A stretch of 64,000 nucleotides of DNA from Shimwellia blattae DSM 4481 = NBRC 105725 (GTDB taxonomy: Bacteria; Pseudomonadota; Gammaproteobacteria; Enterobacterales; Enterobacteriaceae), in NCBI RefSeq assembly GCF_000262305.1, contig NC_017910.1, positions 2,728,001-2,792,000 of the forward strand. The letters are read 5' to 3'. Below the pieces are notes generated by a model, which did not search any database, had not been told where the DNA came from, and worked only from the letters and a program-made list of their open reading frames with translations. Position numbers and translations under genes: made by a program. Shown here piece by piece: positions 32,818-42,069 of the stretch. The first letter of the stretch is position 1, and every line of letters starts with the position of its first letter.

Positions 32818-35502
32818 ATGACAGGGGAACCCGATCGCCCGGATCCGGACCAGCTGCTACACCAGCTCAGCCGCCCGCCCCGGGGAAAGCTGAAGATCTT
32901 TTTTGGCGCCTGTGCCGGGGTGGGGAAAACCTACGCCATGCTCCAGGAGGCCCGGCGCCTGCATCAGCAGGGGCTGAATATTCTGGTGGGGGTGGTGGAA
33001 ACCCACGGCCGCCAGGAGACCGCCGCCCTGTTAGCCAGCCTGCCATTGTTGCCCCCGCGGCGGCTCCTCCACCGGGGGCGCCGCATTGGCGAGTTCGATC
33101 TGGATGGCGCCCTCTCCCGTAACCCGGCGCTGGTGCTGGTTGATGAGCTGGCCCACAGTAACGCCCCGGGCTCCCGGCACCCGAAGCGCTGGCAGGATGT
33201 GGAGGAGCTACTGGCGGCGGGGATCGACGTGTTCACCACCGTTAACGTACAGCATCTGGAGAGCCTTAATGACGTGGTGGGCGGCGTGACCGGCGTACAG
33301 GTGCGGGAAACCGTGCCGGACCCGATCTTCGACGCCGCCGATGAAGTTGTGCTGGTGGATCTGCCCCCGGACGATCTGCGCCAGCGCCTGCACGAGGGCA
33401 AGGTCTATATCTCCGGCCAGGCCGAGCGGGCCATTGAGCACTTTTTCCGCAAGGGCAACCTGATCGCCCTGCGCGAACTGGCGCTGCGGCGCACCGCCGA
33501 CCGGGTTGATGAGCAAATGCGCGCCTGGCGGGCTGAGCGCGGGCGGGAAAAGGTCTGGCACACCCGGGACGCCATCCTGCTCTGTATTGGCCACACCGGC
33601 GATAACGACAAGCTGGTGCGCACCGCCGCCCGGCTGGCCGGGAAACTGGGCAGCGACTGGCACGCAGTCTTTGTGGAGACCCCGCGCTTGCATCAGCTCC
33701 CCCCGGCACAGCGGCGGCGCATTCTCAACGCCCTGAGACTGGCCCAGGAGCTGGGGGCCCAGACCGCAACCCTCTCAGATCCCAGCGAGGAAAAGGCGCT
33801 GGTGCGCTATGCCCGGGACCACAACCTCGGCAAAATGATTACTGGCCGCCGCACCCTGCACCGCTGGTGGCCGCGCCCCCCGTTTGCCGATCGCCTGGCC
33901 CGGCTGGCGCCGGATCTGGACATTATGGTGGTGGCCGTTGACGAAAAAGCCCCCGCAGACCCCCGTAAAACGCCGGATAACCGTCCGTTTGGCGAAAAAT
34001 GGCGGGTACAGATCCAGGGGTGCCTGGTGGCTGTGGCCCTGTGCGCCCTGATTACGCTGTTCGCCCGCCAGTTTATGATGGGGTTTGACGCCGCCAACCT
34101 GGTGATGATCTACCTGCTGGGGGTGGTGGTAGTGGCCCTGTTTTACGGGCGCTGGCCTTCGGTGCTGGCAACCGTGATTAACGTGCTGAGTTTCGATCTG
34201 TTCTTTATTGCCCCCCACGGCACCCTCGCCGTGTCGGATGTCCAGTACCTGCTGACATTCAGCGTGATGCTGGTGGTGGGGCTGACCATCGGTAATCTGA
34301 CTGCCGGGGTGCGCTACCAGGCGCGCATCGCCCGCTACCGGGAGCAGCGCACCCGCCACCTGTATGAAATGTCCCGGGCCCTGGCCACCACCCGCTCAGT
34401 GCGGGATATTGCCGCCACCAGCGAGCACTTTCTCGGTAACAGTTTCCGGGCCCGCTGCCAGGTGCTGACCCCGGACGAGCACGGCAAACTCACCGCCCTG
34501 ACCGCCCCGGACAGCGACCCCTTCTGGGATGATGCCATTGCCCGCTGGAGCTTTGATAAAGGCCTGCCGGCCGGGGCCGGAACCGACACCCTGCCGGGGA
34601 TGCCCTGGCGGGTTCTTCCCCTGAGCACCCCCAGCCAGACCCTGGGCCTGGTGGTGATTGAGCCGGAGAATCTGCGCCAGCTCATGGTGCCCGAACAGCA
34701 GCGCCTGCTGGAGACCTTCACCCTGCTGTGCGCCACCGCCCTGGAGCGCCAGCTGCTGGCCACCAGCGAAGAGCAGGCACGGATCGCCAGCGAGCGGGAG
34801 CAGATTCGTAATGCCCTGCTTTCGGCCCTCTCCCACGATCTGCGCACCCCGCTTACGGTGCTGTTCGGCCAGGCCGAGATCCTGACCCTGGACCTGGCCT
34901 GTGCCGGCTCACCCCACGCCCGGCAGGCCAGCGAAATTCGCGAATATATTCTCAACACCACCCGGCTGGTGAATAACCTGCTGGATATGGCGCGCATCCA
35001 GTCCGGGGGGTTTAACCTGCATAAAGAGTGGCTGACCCTTGAAGAGGTGGTCGGCAGCGCCCTGAAAACCCTGGAGCCGCTGGCGGCCGGGCACCCCGTC
35101 ACCCTGGATATTCCCGACCCGCTCGCCCTGATCCAGGTCGACGGCCCGCTGTTTGAACGGGTGCTGATCAACCTGCTGGAGAACGCCATCAAATATGCCG
35201 GACCCGGCGCACACATTAGCCTTCACGCCCGCTGCCCGCAGGCTATGCTGGAAGTGGACATCCGCGATAACGGCCCCGGAATCCCCTCCGGGCAGGAGCA
35301 GACTATTTTTGATAAGTTCGCCCGCGGCAGTAAGGAGTCCGCCATCCCGGGCGTGGGGCTTGGCCTGGCCATTTGCCGGGCGATAATGGATGTGCACGGC
35401 GGTACAATTACCGCAGAGAACGCCCCCGAAGGCGGGGCGGTCTTTCATCTCCGGGTGCCCCAGCCCCCGGCCCCGGAACTGGATGAAAATGAGGTTATGT
35501 GA
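32818..35502 (+). CDS. kdpD: Sensor histidine kinase KdpD
   Basis: Senses low potassium and phosphorylates KdpE. It has 894 residues, as in E. coli. The N-terminal KdpD domain has Walker A FFGACAGVGKTYAM near 30 and a universal-stress-like domain (about 250-370). Four transmembrane helices lie at about 400-495, then a GAF domain. HisKA contains ALSHDLRTPLTVLFGQ with the phospho-His near 673, and the ATPase domain has NLLENAIKYA, DNGPGIP and GVGLGLAICRAI. It starts 12 bases after kdpC. Confidence 0.97.
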   Translation: MTGEPDRPDPDQLLHQLSRPPRGKLKIFFGACAGVGKTYAMLQEARRLHQQGLNILVGVVETHGRQETAALLASLPLLPPRRLLHRGRRIGEFDLDGALSRNPALVLVDELAHSNAPGSRHPKRWQDVEELLAAGIDVFTTVNVQHLESLNDVVGGVTGVQVRETVPDPIFDAADEVVLVDLPPDDLRQRLHEGKVYISGQAERAIEHFFRKGNLIALRELALRRTADRVDEQMRAWRAERGREKVWHTRDAILLCIGHTGDNDKLVRTAARLAGKLGSDWHAVFVETPRLHQLPPAQRRRILNALRLAQELGAQTATLSDPSEEKALVRYARDHNLGKMITGRRTLHRWWPRPPFADRLARLAPDLDIMVVAVDEKAPADPRKTPDNRPFGEKWRVQIQGCLVAVALCALITLFARQFMMGFDAANLVMIYLLGVVVVALFYGRWPSVLATVINVLSFDLFFIAPHGTLAVSDVQYLLTFSVMLVVGLTIGNLTAGVRYQARIARYREQRTRHLYEMSRALATTRSVRDIAATSEHFLGNSFRARCQVLTPDEHGKLTALTAPDSDPFWDDAIARWSFDKGLPAGAGTDTLPGMPWRVLPLSTPSQTLGLVVIEPENLRQLMVPEQQRLLETFTLLCATALERQLLATSEEQARIASEREQIRNALLSALSHDLRTPLTVLFGQAEILTLDLACAGSPHARQASEIREYILNTTRLVNNLLDMARIQSGGFNLHKEWLTLEEVVGSALKTLEPLAAGHPVTLDIPDPLALIQVDGPLFERVLINLLENAIKYAGPGAHISLHARCPQAMLEVDIRDNGPGIPSGQEQTIFDKFARGSKESAIPGVGLGLAICRAIMDVHGGTITAENAPEGGAVFHLRVPQPPAPELDENEVM

Positions 35503-36173
35503 CCAGCATACTGATTGTTGAAGATGAAAAAGCCATTGTCCGTTTCCTGCGTACCGCGCTGGAGAGCGACGGGCTGCGCGTCTATGACGCCGACACCCTG
35601 CAACGGGGGCTGACGGAAGCGGCCACCCGCCAGCCAGCCCTGACCATTCTTGACCTCGGCCTGCCGGACGGCGACGGTATCGATTTTATCCGCGAGGTGC
35701 GCCAGTGGTCCCCGATGCCGGTGATTGTGCTCTCTGCCCGCAGCGACGAGCAGGATAAAATTGCCGCCCTGGATGCCGGGGCAGACGACTACCTCAGTAA
35801 GCCGTTTGGGATTGGTGAGCTCCAGGCCCGGGTGCGTGTGGCCCTGCGCCGCCAGGCCACCGGCGTTGCCGGACCCACCTTCAGCTTTGGGGATATTCAG
35901 GTTGATCTCGCCGCCCACCGTATCACCCGGGGAGAGGCCGATATCCACCTGACCCCGATTGAGTTTCGCCTGCTGGCAGTGCTGCTTAATAACGCCGGAA
36001 AAGTGCTGACCCAGCGCCAGTTACTCAACCAGGTCTGGGGGCCAAACGCCGTTGAGCACAGCCACTATTTGCGTATTTATATGGGCCACCTGCGCCAGAA
36101 ACTGGAGCAGGATCCGGCCCGCCCGCGCCACCTGCTGACAGAAACCGGCATCGGCTATCGTTTTATGCTCTGA
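35499..36173 (+). CDS. kdpE: Response regulator KdpE
   Basis: OmpR-family transcription activator of kdpFABC. It starts with GTG at 35499, overlapping the end of kdpD by 4 bases, which couples the pair. It has 224 residues against 225 in E. coli. The receiver domain has the phospho-acceptor Asp52 in ILDLGLPDGDG and Lys in YLSKPFG. The winged-helix domain (about 125-224) contains HLTPIEFRLLAVLLNNAGKV and HSHYLRIYMGHLRQKL. Confidence 0.97.
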   Translation: MTSILIVEDEKAIVRFLRTALESDGLRVYDADTLQRGLTEAATRQPALTILDLGLPDGDGIDFIREVRQWSPMPVIVLSARSDEQDKIAALDAGADDYLSKPFGIGELQARVRVALRRQATGVAGPTFSFGDIQVDLAAHRITRGEADIHLTPIEFRLLAVLLNNAGKVLTQRQLLNQVWGPNAVEHSHYLRIYMGHLRQKLEQDPARPRHLLTETGIGYRFML

Positions 36174-36260
36174 GCCGCCGCCGGGTGCCCGGTAATTGGC
36201 TTTTCACCTCCGGGGAGTAGAATAACTCCCCTTCTTACTCTTAACGGATGGACAGACACA

Positions 36261-36689
36261 ATGAGCGCCTGGCTACTCTATGCGCTGCTCTCTGCCGCCA
36301 GTGCGGCACTGGTGGCGATTTGCGGCAAAATCGGGCTTCAGCATCTGGATGCCAACACCGCCACGGCTGTGCGCGCGGTGGTGATGGCCCTGTTTCTGGT
36401 GGGTGTGGTGGTGGTCCAGGGGAAGGTCAGCCTGGTAAGCCAGGTCCTTGCGGATCGCAAGGCGCTGCTGTGGATTGTCTGTAGCGGGGTCGCCGGGGCG
36501 CTTTCCTGGCTGTTCTACTTTATGGCGATTAAAGCGGGGCCGGTCTCCCGGGTGGCCCCCATCGACAAGCTGAGCGTGGTGTTTTCCGTGGTGCTGGCGG
36601 TTATTTTGTTCGGGGAGAGGCTCTCCCTGGTGGCCGGGGCGGGTGTGGCGCTGATTGCCGCGGGTGCCCTGCTGGTCGCACTGGGCTGA
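36261..36689 (+). CDS. Half-size EamA-family membrane transporter
   Basis: A 142-residue, very hydrophobic protein with four to five helices, one EamA domain of the drug/metabolite transporter superfamily. The usual EamA carriers have two such domains in about 300 residues, so this one probably works as a dimer. Visible features are KIGLQHLDANTATAVRA near 24 and the conserved APIDKLSVVFSVVLAVILFGE near 100. It stands alone after kdpE, 87 bases downstream, and before a terminator. The substrate cannot be told from sequence. It is not part of this locus in E. coli K-12. Confidence 0.8.
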   Translation: MSAWLLYALLSAASAALVAICGKIGLQHLDANTATAVRAVVMALFLVGVVVVQGKVSLVSQVLADRKALLWIVCSGVAGALSWLFYFMAIKAGPVSRVAPIDKLSVVFSVVLAVILFGERLSLVAGAGVALIAAGALLVALG

Positions 36690-36776
36690 GCCTCAAAGGC
36701 GTTGTTAACCGGCCACAGGCTATGCTCAGGGCAAGCGAACCCATGAGATAACGCGCCTCACCGCCACATATAAAGC

Positions 36777-36804
36777 AAAAAGGAACGCCGGGGCGTTCCT
36801 TTTT
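36777..36804. terminator. Bidirectional terminator between the EamA gene and pgm
   Basis: AAAAAGGAACGCC and GGCGTTCCTTTTT arms around a short G-rich loop, with A and T runs on both sides. It serves the convergent genes. Confidence 0.9.
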
Positions 36805-36828
36805 ATTATCCGTCAGTCAGCGCTGCGC

Positions 36829-38472
36829 TTATCTGGCGTTTTTCAGCACTTCGCTGACAATCTCAACCGCTTCTTTTTCGATCTGCTTACGGTGCTCATC
36901 ACCGAGGAAGCTCTCGCAGTAAATCTTGTACGCGTCTTCCGTGCCTGACGGACGGGCGGCAAACCAGCCGTTGTCGGTCATCACTTTCAGGCCGCCGATA
37001 GAGGCACCGTTACCCGGGGCCGCCGTCAGGCGTGCGGTGATCGGGTCACCGGCCAGGGTGCTGGCGCTGACCATCTCCGGGGAGAGCTTAGACAGCGCCG
37101 CTTTCTGTGCAGAGGTGGCAGATGCCTGTAAACGGTTGTAGCTCGGCGCACCGAAACGCGCGGCCAGCTCGTCGTAATGCTGCTGCGGGTTCTTACCGGT
37201 CACGGCAGTAATCTCCGCCGCCAGCAGGCACATGATGATGCCGTCTTTATCGGTAGACCACGGGGTGCCATTAAAGCGCAGGAAGGATGCCCCGGCGCTC
37301 TCTTCACCACCGAAACCGAAGCTGCCGTCGAACAGGCCGTCCACAAACCATTTAAAGCCCACCGGCACTTCAACCAGCTTACGGCCCAGGTCGTTAACTA
37401 CCCGGTCAATCATCGCAGAAGAGACCAGGGTTTTGCCCACGGCAACATCACTGCCCCACTGAGGACGATGCCGGAACAGATAGTTGATCGCCACCGCCAG
37501 GTAGTGGTTCGGGTTCATCAGCCCCGCCGGGGTGACGATACCGTGACGGTCGTAGTCCGGGTCATTGGCGAAGGCCAGATCGAACTTGTCGCGCAGCGCC
37601 AGCAGGCCCGCCATGGCGCACTCGGAAGAGCAGTCCATGCGGATAGCCCCGTCTTTGTCCAGGTGCATAAAGCGGAAGGTCTGATCAACCTGATCGTTTA
37701 CGATGGTCAGATCCAGCTTGTAGAACTCAGCAATGCGTTTCCAGTATTCAATACCGGAGCCGCCTAACGGATCGACACCCAGTTTCAGCCCGGCTTTCTG
37801 GATAGCTTTCATATCCACAATATCCGCCAGACCTTCGATATACGGCTGTACCAGATCCACTTCTTTTACGTGACCACTGGCCAGGGCCTGGGCCAGCGGC
37901 AGGCGTTTCACGCCCTTGAGACCATCGGCCAGCAGCGCATTCGCGCGCTCTTCGATAACTTTGGTAACGTTGGTATCCGCAGGCCCACCGTTTGGCGGGT
38001 TGTATTTGATACCGCCATCTTCCGGCGGGTTATGGGACGGGGTAATGACGATACCGTCCGCCTGCGGGCCCGCTTTCTGGTTGTGAACCAGAATCGCGTT
38101 TGATACGGCAGGGGTCGGCGTAAAGCCGTTATCCTGCTGGACTATCACATCCACACCGTTGGCCGCCAACACTTCCAGTACGGAAATGAAGGCCGGTTCA
38201 GAGAGTGCGTGAGTATCCTTTCCCACATAGCACGGGCCGGTAATGCCGTTCTTCGCGCGGTTCTCAGCAATTGCCTGGGCAATAGCCAGAATATGCGGCT
38301 CATTAAAGCTGTGGCGCGCTGCGCTGCCGCGGTGCCCGGAGGTGCCAAATTTTACCGCATGCTCCGGGTTAGCAATATCGGGGGCCAGTACATAATACTG
38401 AGCGGTCAGTTGAGCGACGTTAATCAGGTCGCTCTGCTGCGCCGGAAGACCGGCACGAGGATGGTTAGCCAT
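36829..38472 (-). CDS. pgm: Phosphoglucomutase
   Basis: Interconverts glucose 1-phosphate and glucose 6-phosphate in the cytoplasm, feeding glycogen, trehalose and envelope sugars. It has 547 residues against 546 in E. coli. The phosphoserine motif is in VITPSHNPPEDGG near 146, the Mg2+ site is DPDYDRHG near 305, the sugar-binding loop is GGEESAGASF, and the phosphate loop near the C-terminus is ARPSGTEDAYK. It lies 31 bases after seqA, as in E. coli. Confidence 0.97.
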   Translation of the reverse strand: MANHPRAGLPAQQSDLINVAQLTAQYYVLAPDIANPEHAVKFGTSGHRGSAARHSFNEPHILAIAQAIAENRAKNGITGPCYVGKDTHALSEPAFISVLEVLAANGVDVIVQQDNGFTPTPAVSNAILVHNQKAGPQADGIVITPSHNPPEDGGIKYNPPNGGPADTNVTKVIEERANALLADGLKGVKRLPLAQALASGHVKEVDLVQPYIEGLADIVDMKAIQKAGLKLGVDPLGGSGIEYWKRIAEFYKLDLTIVNDQVDQTFRFMHLDKDGAIRMDCSSECAMAGLLALRDKFDLAFANDPDYDRHGIVTPAGLMNPNHYLAVAINYLFRHRPQWGSDVAVGKTLVSSAMIDRVVNDLGRKLVEVPVGFKWFVDGLFDGSFGFGGEESAGASFLRFNGTPWSTDKDGIIMCLLAAEITAVTGKNPQQHYDELAARFGAPSYNRLQASATSAQKAALSKLSPEMVSASTLAGDPITARLTAAPGNGASIGGLKVMTDNGWFAARPSGTEDAYKIYCESFLGDEHRKQIEKEAVEIVSEVLKNAR

Positions 38473-38503
38473 TGTCAGTTCCTTTCCATGTTTGACGCGA
38501 AAA

Positions 38504-39061
38504 TCAGATAGTGCCGCAGACTTTTTCGATAAGCTCCGCCGGGAACTGCATCGATTGCATGATGTGTTCTACCATCGCGCATTTGCGGCCAGTATTGGTG
38601 TTCGTAATTACCCAGTACGGGGTAGCCGGGACCTGTTTAGGTTTGGTCTGGTTACCACTTTTCAACAACGTTTGCGCGTCAGAGGCGAAGTATACGCGTG
38701 TCCGACCATGCAATGATTCCGTTGCGGCGCCAAAGGCGCTCTCATCCAGTGAGTAGAGGGTCGTCAGAATTAATAAGAAACGATTAACCGCTTTTTTCTG
38801 CTCTGCGTACTCATCAGAGAGTAGCAGTTCCCGCATCGCGCGCACGCGGCCCCGGGCGTTGTTCGCCGGTTTTTCTGCCACAGCAGGCGCAGCAGGTGCT
38901 GCTGCGGTGGCGGATTTTACAGGGGCCTGGCTGCCAGATGCGGTCTGTGCAGTAGCGATTTTCAGCATTCGCCGTAAAATGTCGGACGCGCTCTCGCCAA
39001 TGTGCAGAGTGTGGCTGGCAATATAGCGATACAGCTCGTCATCAACTTCAATCGTTTTCAT
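38504..39061 (-). CDS. seqA: Negative modulator of replication initiation SeqA
   Basis: Binds hemimethylated GATC pairs, sequesters oriC and organises new DNA. The ATG at 39061 (MKTIEVDDELYRYI) gives 185 residues against 181 in E. coli; an upstream in-frame ATG adds 11 non-conserved residues. The N-terminal oligomerisation region (1-35) is followed by an Ala-rich linker (about 50-80) and a DNA-binding domain with GRTRVYFASDAQTLL and TPYWVITNTNTGRK. Divergent from ybfF. Confidence 0.97.
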   Translation of the reverse strand: MKTIEVDDELYRYIASHTLHIGESASDILRRMLKIATAQTASGSQAPVKSATAAAPAAPAVAEKPANNARGRVRAMRELLLSDEYAEQKKAVNRFLLILTTLYSLDESAFGAATESLHGRTRVYFASDAQTLLKSGNQTKPKQVPATPYWVITNTNTGRKCAMVEHIMQSMQFPAELIEKVCGTI

Positions 39062-39340
39062 CTTTATCCGGTGCAATAATCTTTCTGAATACAAGTCGTC
39101 AGGGTTTACCCTTCATGCCCAGTTAACGGCCAGGACTCCAGACGCCTGAAATCAGTACCTGGAATTTACGGCATTGACGCCGTCCTGCAAGCCGAAAAAT
39201 CTGAGAGTGAACGCGCCCCCGACTTCCCGCAATACGAAACCCGGCTGGTCATAATGTTAATTAATCGTTACTATGCCGCCGGACGCTAGAATGCGGAACA
39301 TAATACCCTAACCTGACCTCAGCCAAAAAAGAACTTTGCC

Positions 39341-40120
39341 ATGAAATTACACGCCCGGGTGCAAAGCGCACAACAAACACAGCAGAATTTACCCGTTGTC
39401 CTGATCCACGGCCTGTTTGGCAGCCTGGATAACTTAGGGGTGCTGGCGCGGGACCTGGTTAACGATCATACCGTGATGCAGGTGGATTTACGCAACCACG
39501 GCCTGTCGCCGCGCAGCCCGGATATGCACTGGGCCGCGCTGGCCGGGGATATTCTCGACACCATGGACAGTGCCGGGTTTGAGCGGGCCATTCTGATAGG
39601 CCACTCCATGGGGGGGAAAACCGCCATGGCCACCACTGCACTGGCGCCTGAGCGCATTGATAAGCTGGTCGCGATTGATATTTCACCGGTGGATTATCAT
39701 CTGCGCCGTCACGACGATATTTTCGCCGCTATCCGGGCGGTGAGTGCCGCAGGCGTGACCACCCGCCACGATGCGGCGGCGATCATGCGTGAGCATATAA
39801 AAGAAGAAGGCGTTATCCAGTTTATTCTCAAGTCCTTTGTCCAGGGCGAGTGGCGCTTTAATGTGCCGGTGCTGTGGGACGCGTATGCCAGTATCGTCGG
39901 CTGGGACGATGTGCCCGCCTGGCCACACCCGGCCATGTTTATCTGCGGTGGCGACTCGCCCTATGTAAAACCCGAGTACCGCCCGGCTATTTTACGCCAG
40001 TTCCCCCAGGCTCAGGCCCACGTGATAGCCGGTACAGGCCACTGGGTTCATGCTGAAAAACCCGACGCGGTGCTGCGGGTGATCCGCCAGTTTCTCGCCG
40101 CCGGGCAGGAATCCGCCTAA
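39341..40120 (+). CDS. ybfF: Esterase YbfF
   Basis: Alpha/beta-hydrolase with acyl-CoA and short-chain ester activity in E. coli. It has 259 residues against 254. The oxyanion motif is VLIHGLFGSLDNLG near 21, the nucleophile is in the elbow GHSMGGKTAM near 86, and the catalytic His is near 235 in GTGHWVHAEKP. Upstream region shared with seqA (279 bases). The physiological substrate is not settled for the family. Confidence 0.94.
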   Translation: MKLHARVQSAQQTQQNLPVVLIHGLFGSLDNLGVLARDLVNDHTVMQVDLRNHGLSPRSPDMHWAALAGDILDTMDSAGFERAILIGHSMGGKTAMATTALAPERIDKLVAIDISPVDYHLRRHDDIFAAIRAVSAAGVTTRHDAAAIMREHIKEEGVIQFILKSFVQGEWRFNVPVLWDAYASIVGWDDVPAWPHPAMFICGGDSPYVKPEYRPAILRQFPQAQAHVIAGTGHWVHAEKPDAVLRVIRQFLAAGQESA

Positions 40121-40191
40121 AAACTCGCCGACTGATTTTCAGATTAGCCTTACGCGTTGGCGCGCCCTGCTCCCTGTTGTATGATGGCGCG

Positions 40192-40212
40192 CTGATTAAT
40201 ACGCCCGGGCTT
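40192..40212 (+). promoter_or_regulatory. Degenerate LexA-type site before ybfE
   Basis: CTGATTAATACGCCCGG stands where E. coli ybfE carries a LexA box (CTG...CAG pattern). The left half is kept and the right half is poor, so SOS control here is uncertain. Confidence 0.3.
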
Positions 40213-40252
40213 AATGCTCCGTCGCCTGTTTCCCCTGGCAATATTCTTTATC

Positions 40253-40549
40253 ATGGCAAAAGAACAAACGGACCGGACGACACTCGATCTGTTCGCAGAC
40301 GAACGTCGCCCGGGTCGACCGAAAACCAATCCGTTATCCCGTGACGAACAGTTACGCATAAATAAACGGAACCAGCTCAAACGCGATAAAAGCCGCGGGC
40401 TTAAGCGTGTGGAGTTAAAACTCAATAGTGACGCCGTGGATGCACTGAACCAGCTGGCAGAGGCACGCAGTATCAGCCGCAGCGAACTGATCGAAACCAT
40501 GCTGATGGACTTACTCAGCGACACGTTACGCAAGACGCCCTCCCGGTAA
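40253..40549 (+). CDS. ybfE: LexA-regulated protein YbfE
   Basis: Small basic protein of unknown function, induced by DNA damage in E. coli. The ATG at 40253 (MAKEQTDRTTLDLFADER) gives 98 residues against 97 in E. coli; an in-frame ATG at 40214 would add a hydrophobic 13-residue stretch not seen in the family. The C-terminal part (LKRVELKLNSDAVDALNQLAEARSISRSELIE) reads like a ribbon-helix-helix DNA-binding fold. It lies 132 bases after ybfF and upstream of fldA. Confidence 0.9.
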   Translation: MAKEQTDRTTLDLFADERRPGRPKTNPLSRDEQLRINKRNQLKRDKSRGLKRVELKLNSDAVDALNQLAEARSISRSELIETMLMDLLSDTLRKTPSR

Positions 40550-40705
40550 CAGAGAACCCGTCGTTCCCCGTTATCCGCCCCATGTTGCAGTCTGTGCACA
40601 AGGCGGTGATAGCAGTTTCCGCTGCAGGAGCTGTTCTGCTATCATTGACCAATCCATGGCATCAAGCAGCCACCCTATTTTAAGATTCAAGAGGTTATCT
40701 TACTC

Positions 40706-41236
40706 ATGGCGATCGCAGGCATTTTCTTCGGCAGCGACACTGGCAACACCGAAAATATCGCAAAAATGATTCAGAAGCAGCTCGGTAAAGATGTGGCTGA
40801 GGTGCATGACATTGCTAAAAGCAGCAAAGAAGATCTGGAAGCGTTCGATATTCTGCTGCTCGGTATCCCGACCTGGTACTACGGTGAAGCGCAGTGTGAC
40901 TGGGATGATTTCTTCCCTACCCTGGAAGATGTTGATTTTACCGGCAAACTGGTAGCGCTGTTTGGTTGTGGCGACCAGGAAGATTACGCAGAATATTTCT
41001 GCGATGCGCTGGGCACCCTGCGCGATATTATCGAGCCACGCGGGGCGACTATCGTCGGCCACTGGTCAACAGAAGGCTACCACTTTGAAGCCTCTAAAGG
41101 TCTGGTGGATGATAACCACTTCGTGGGCCTGGCTATCGATGAAGACCGCCAGCCAGAGCTGACCCAGCAGCGCGTTGAAGCCTGGGTTAAGCAGGTTTCT
41201 GAAGAGATGCACCTGAGCGATATTATCAACGCCTGA
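40706..41236 (+). CDS. fldA: Flavodoxin 1
   Basis: FMN electron carrier that feeds radical-SAM and other reductive enzymes (BioB, IspG/IspH, MetH and pyruvate formate-lyase activation). It has 176 residues, as in E. coli. The FMN phosphate loop is GSDTGNTENIAKM near 10. Isoalloxazine-stacking residues are in PTWYYGEAQCDWDDF (near 58) and GCGDQEDYAEYFCDA (near 90-103). Long-chain type with the extra loop. Upstream of fur, an association conserved in enterobacteria. Confidence 0.97.
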   Translation: MAIAGIFFGSDTGNTENIAKMIQKQLGKDVAEVHDIAKSSKEDLEAFDILLLGIPTWYYGEAQCDWDDFFPTLEDVDFTGKLVALFGCGDQEDYAEYFCDALGTLRDIIEPRGATIVGHWSTEGYHFEASKGLVDDNHFVGLAIDEDRQPELTQQRVEAWVKQVSEEMHLSDIINA

Positions 41237-41244
41237 GTGGTAGC

Positions 41245-41274
41245 GCGGCGCTGGCACCCACCCGCCAGTGCCGC
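41245..41274 (+). terminator. Hairpin after fldA
   Basis: GCGGCGCTGGC pairs with GCCAGTGCCGC (one G-U pair) across an 8-base loop, followed by TGATTGTTTTG. It is a probable partial terminator or 3'-stabilising stem between fldA and fur, which in E. coli are partly cotranscribed. Confidence 0.55.
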
Positions 41275-41454
41275 CTGATTGTTTTGCCCGATAACAAGAA
41301 TTGCTACAAGTTTTTAACTTTATATCAGAACGCGGTACAATGACGGTCGCTTTAATGAATGTTTTTTTCTTGTGAAGCAATACTGACATTCGTTTTCTGA
41401 AGGCTGTATTTGTGTGATGTTTCGCGGTTTTCATTTATAACCATCGGTTCTATA

Positions 41455-41508
41455 ATGAAACCCATGCATCTTTTGTCGTACCCGCTTTTAACTCCCTCCG
41501 GGGGCTAA
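41455..41508 (+). other. Possible short leader reading frame before fur
   Basis: ATG overlapping a TATAAT sequence (41451-41456) opens a 17-codon frame that ends at TAA 41508, 27 bases before fur. E. coli has a 28-codon leader, uof, starting at an equivalent TATAATG and running into fur, whose translation is coupled and RyhB-controlled. The peptide here is unrelated and ends early, and the TATAAT may simply be a -10 element. Translation is doubtful. Confidence 0.25.
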
Positions 41509-41535
41509 ATCGTTAAGCAACAGGATAACTCCCGC

Positions 41536-41985
41536 ATGACTGACAATAATAACGCGTTAAAGAAGGCTGGCCTTAAAGTCACACTTCCCCGGCTGAAAAT
41601 CCTCGAAGTGTTACAGGAGCCTGCTAATCATCACGTCAGTGCGGAAGAGCTGTACAAACGACTGATCGATATGGGCGAAGAGATTGGCTTAGCCACCGTA
41701 TACCGCGTGCTGAACCAGTTTGATGACGCGGGCATTGTTACCCGTCATAACTTCGAAGGTGGCAAATCGGTTTTTGAGCTGACCCAGCAGCATCACCATG
41801 ACCATCTGATCTGTCTGGATTGCGGCAAAGTGATCGAATTCAGTGATGACTCCATTGAATCCCGCCAGCGTGAAATTGCGGCGCGTCATGGAATTCGCCT
41901 GACCAACCACAGTCTGTATCTGTATGGCCACTGCGCTGAGGGAGACTGCCGTGAGGATGAACACGCTCACGACGACTCTAAATAA
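41536..41985 (+). CDS. fur: Ferric uptake regulator Fur
   Basis: Fe2+-dependent repressor of iron-uptake genes; dimeric winged-helix protein. It has 149 residues against 148 in E. coli. The DNA-binding domain (1-80) contains LATVYRVLNQFDDAGIV. The metal sites include HHHHDHLICLDCGKVIEF, in which Cys93 and Cys96 bind structural zinc, and a C-terminal CAEGDCREDEH. It follows fldA and ends before two hairpins. Confidence 0.98.
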   Translation: MTDNNNALKKAGLKVTLPRLKILEVLQEPANHHVSAEELYKRLIDMGEEIGLATVYRVLNQFDDAGIVTRHNFEGGKSVFELTQQHHHDHLICLDCGKVIEFSDDSIESRQREIAARHGIRLTNHSLYLYGHCAEGDCREDEHAHDDSK

Positions 41986-42001
41986 TCACGCTCAGTAAAC
42001 A

Positions 42002-42061
42002 TAACCGGGTGATACCCGGTTTTTTACCGACAAAAAAACGGTGGCCAGGCCACCGTTTTTC
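42002..42061. terminator. Double terminator between fur and the chitobiase gene
   Basis: First hairpin AACCGGGT-GAT-ACCCGGTTTTTT (42003-42024) ends fur. The second, AAAACGGTGGCC-A-GGCCACCGTTTTT (about 42033-42060), is symmetrical and serves the chi operon arriving on the other strand. Confidence 0.9.
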
Positions 42062-42069
42062 GTTGCGAC

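Noticed and set aside
33266..33709. Antisense frames within kdpD
   Set aside because: GC-rich shadow frames (Pro/Arg/Ala-rich) opposite a full-length, well-conserved kdpD.
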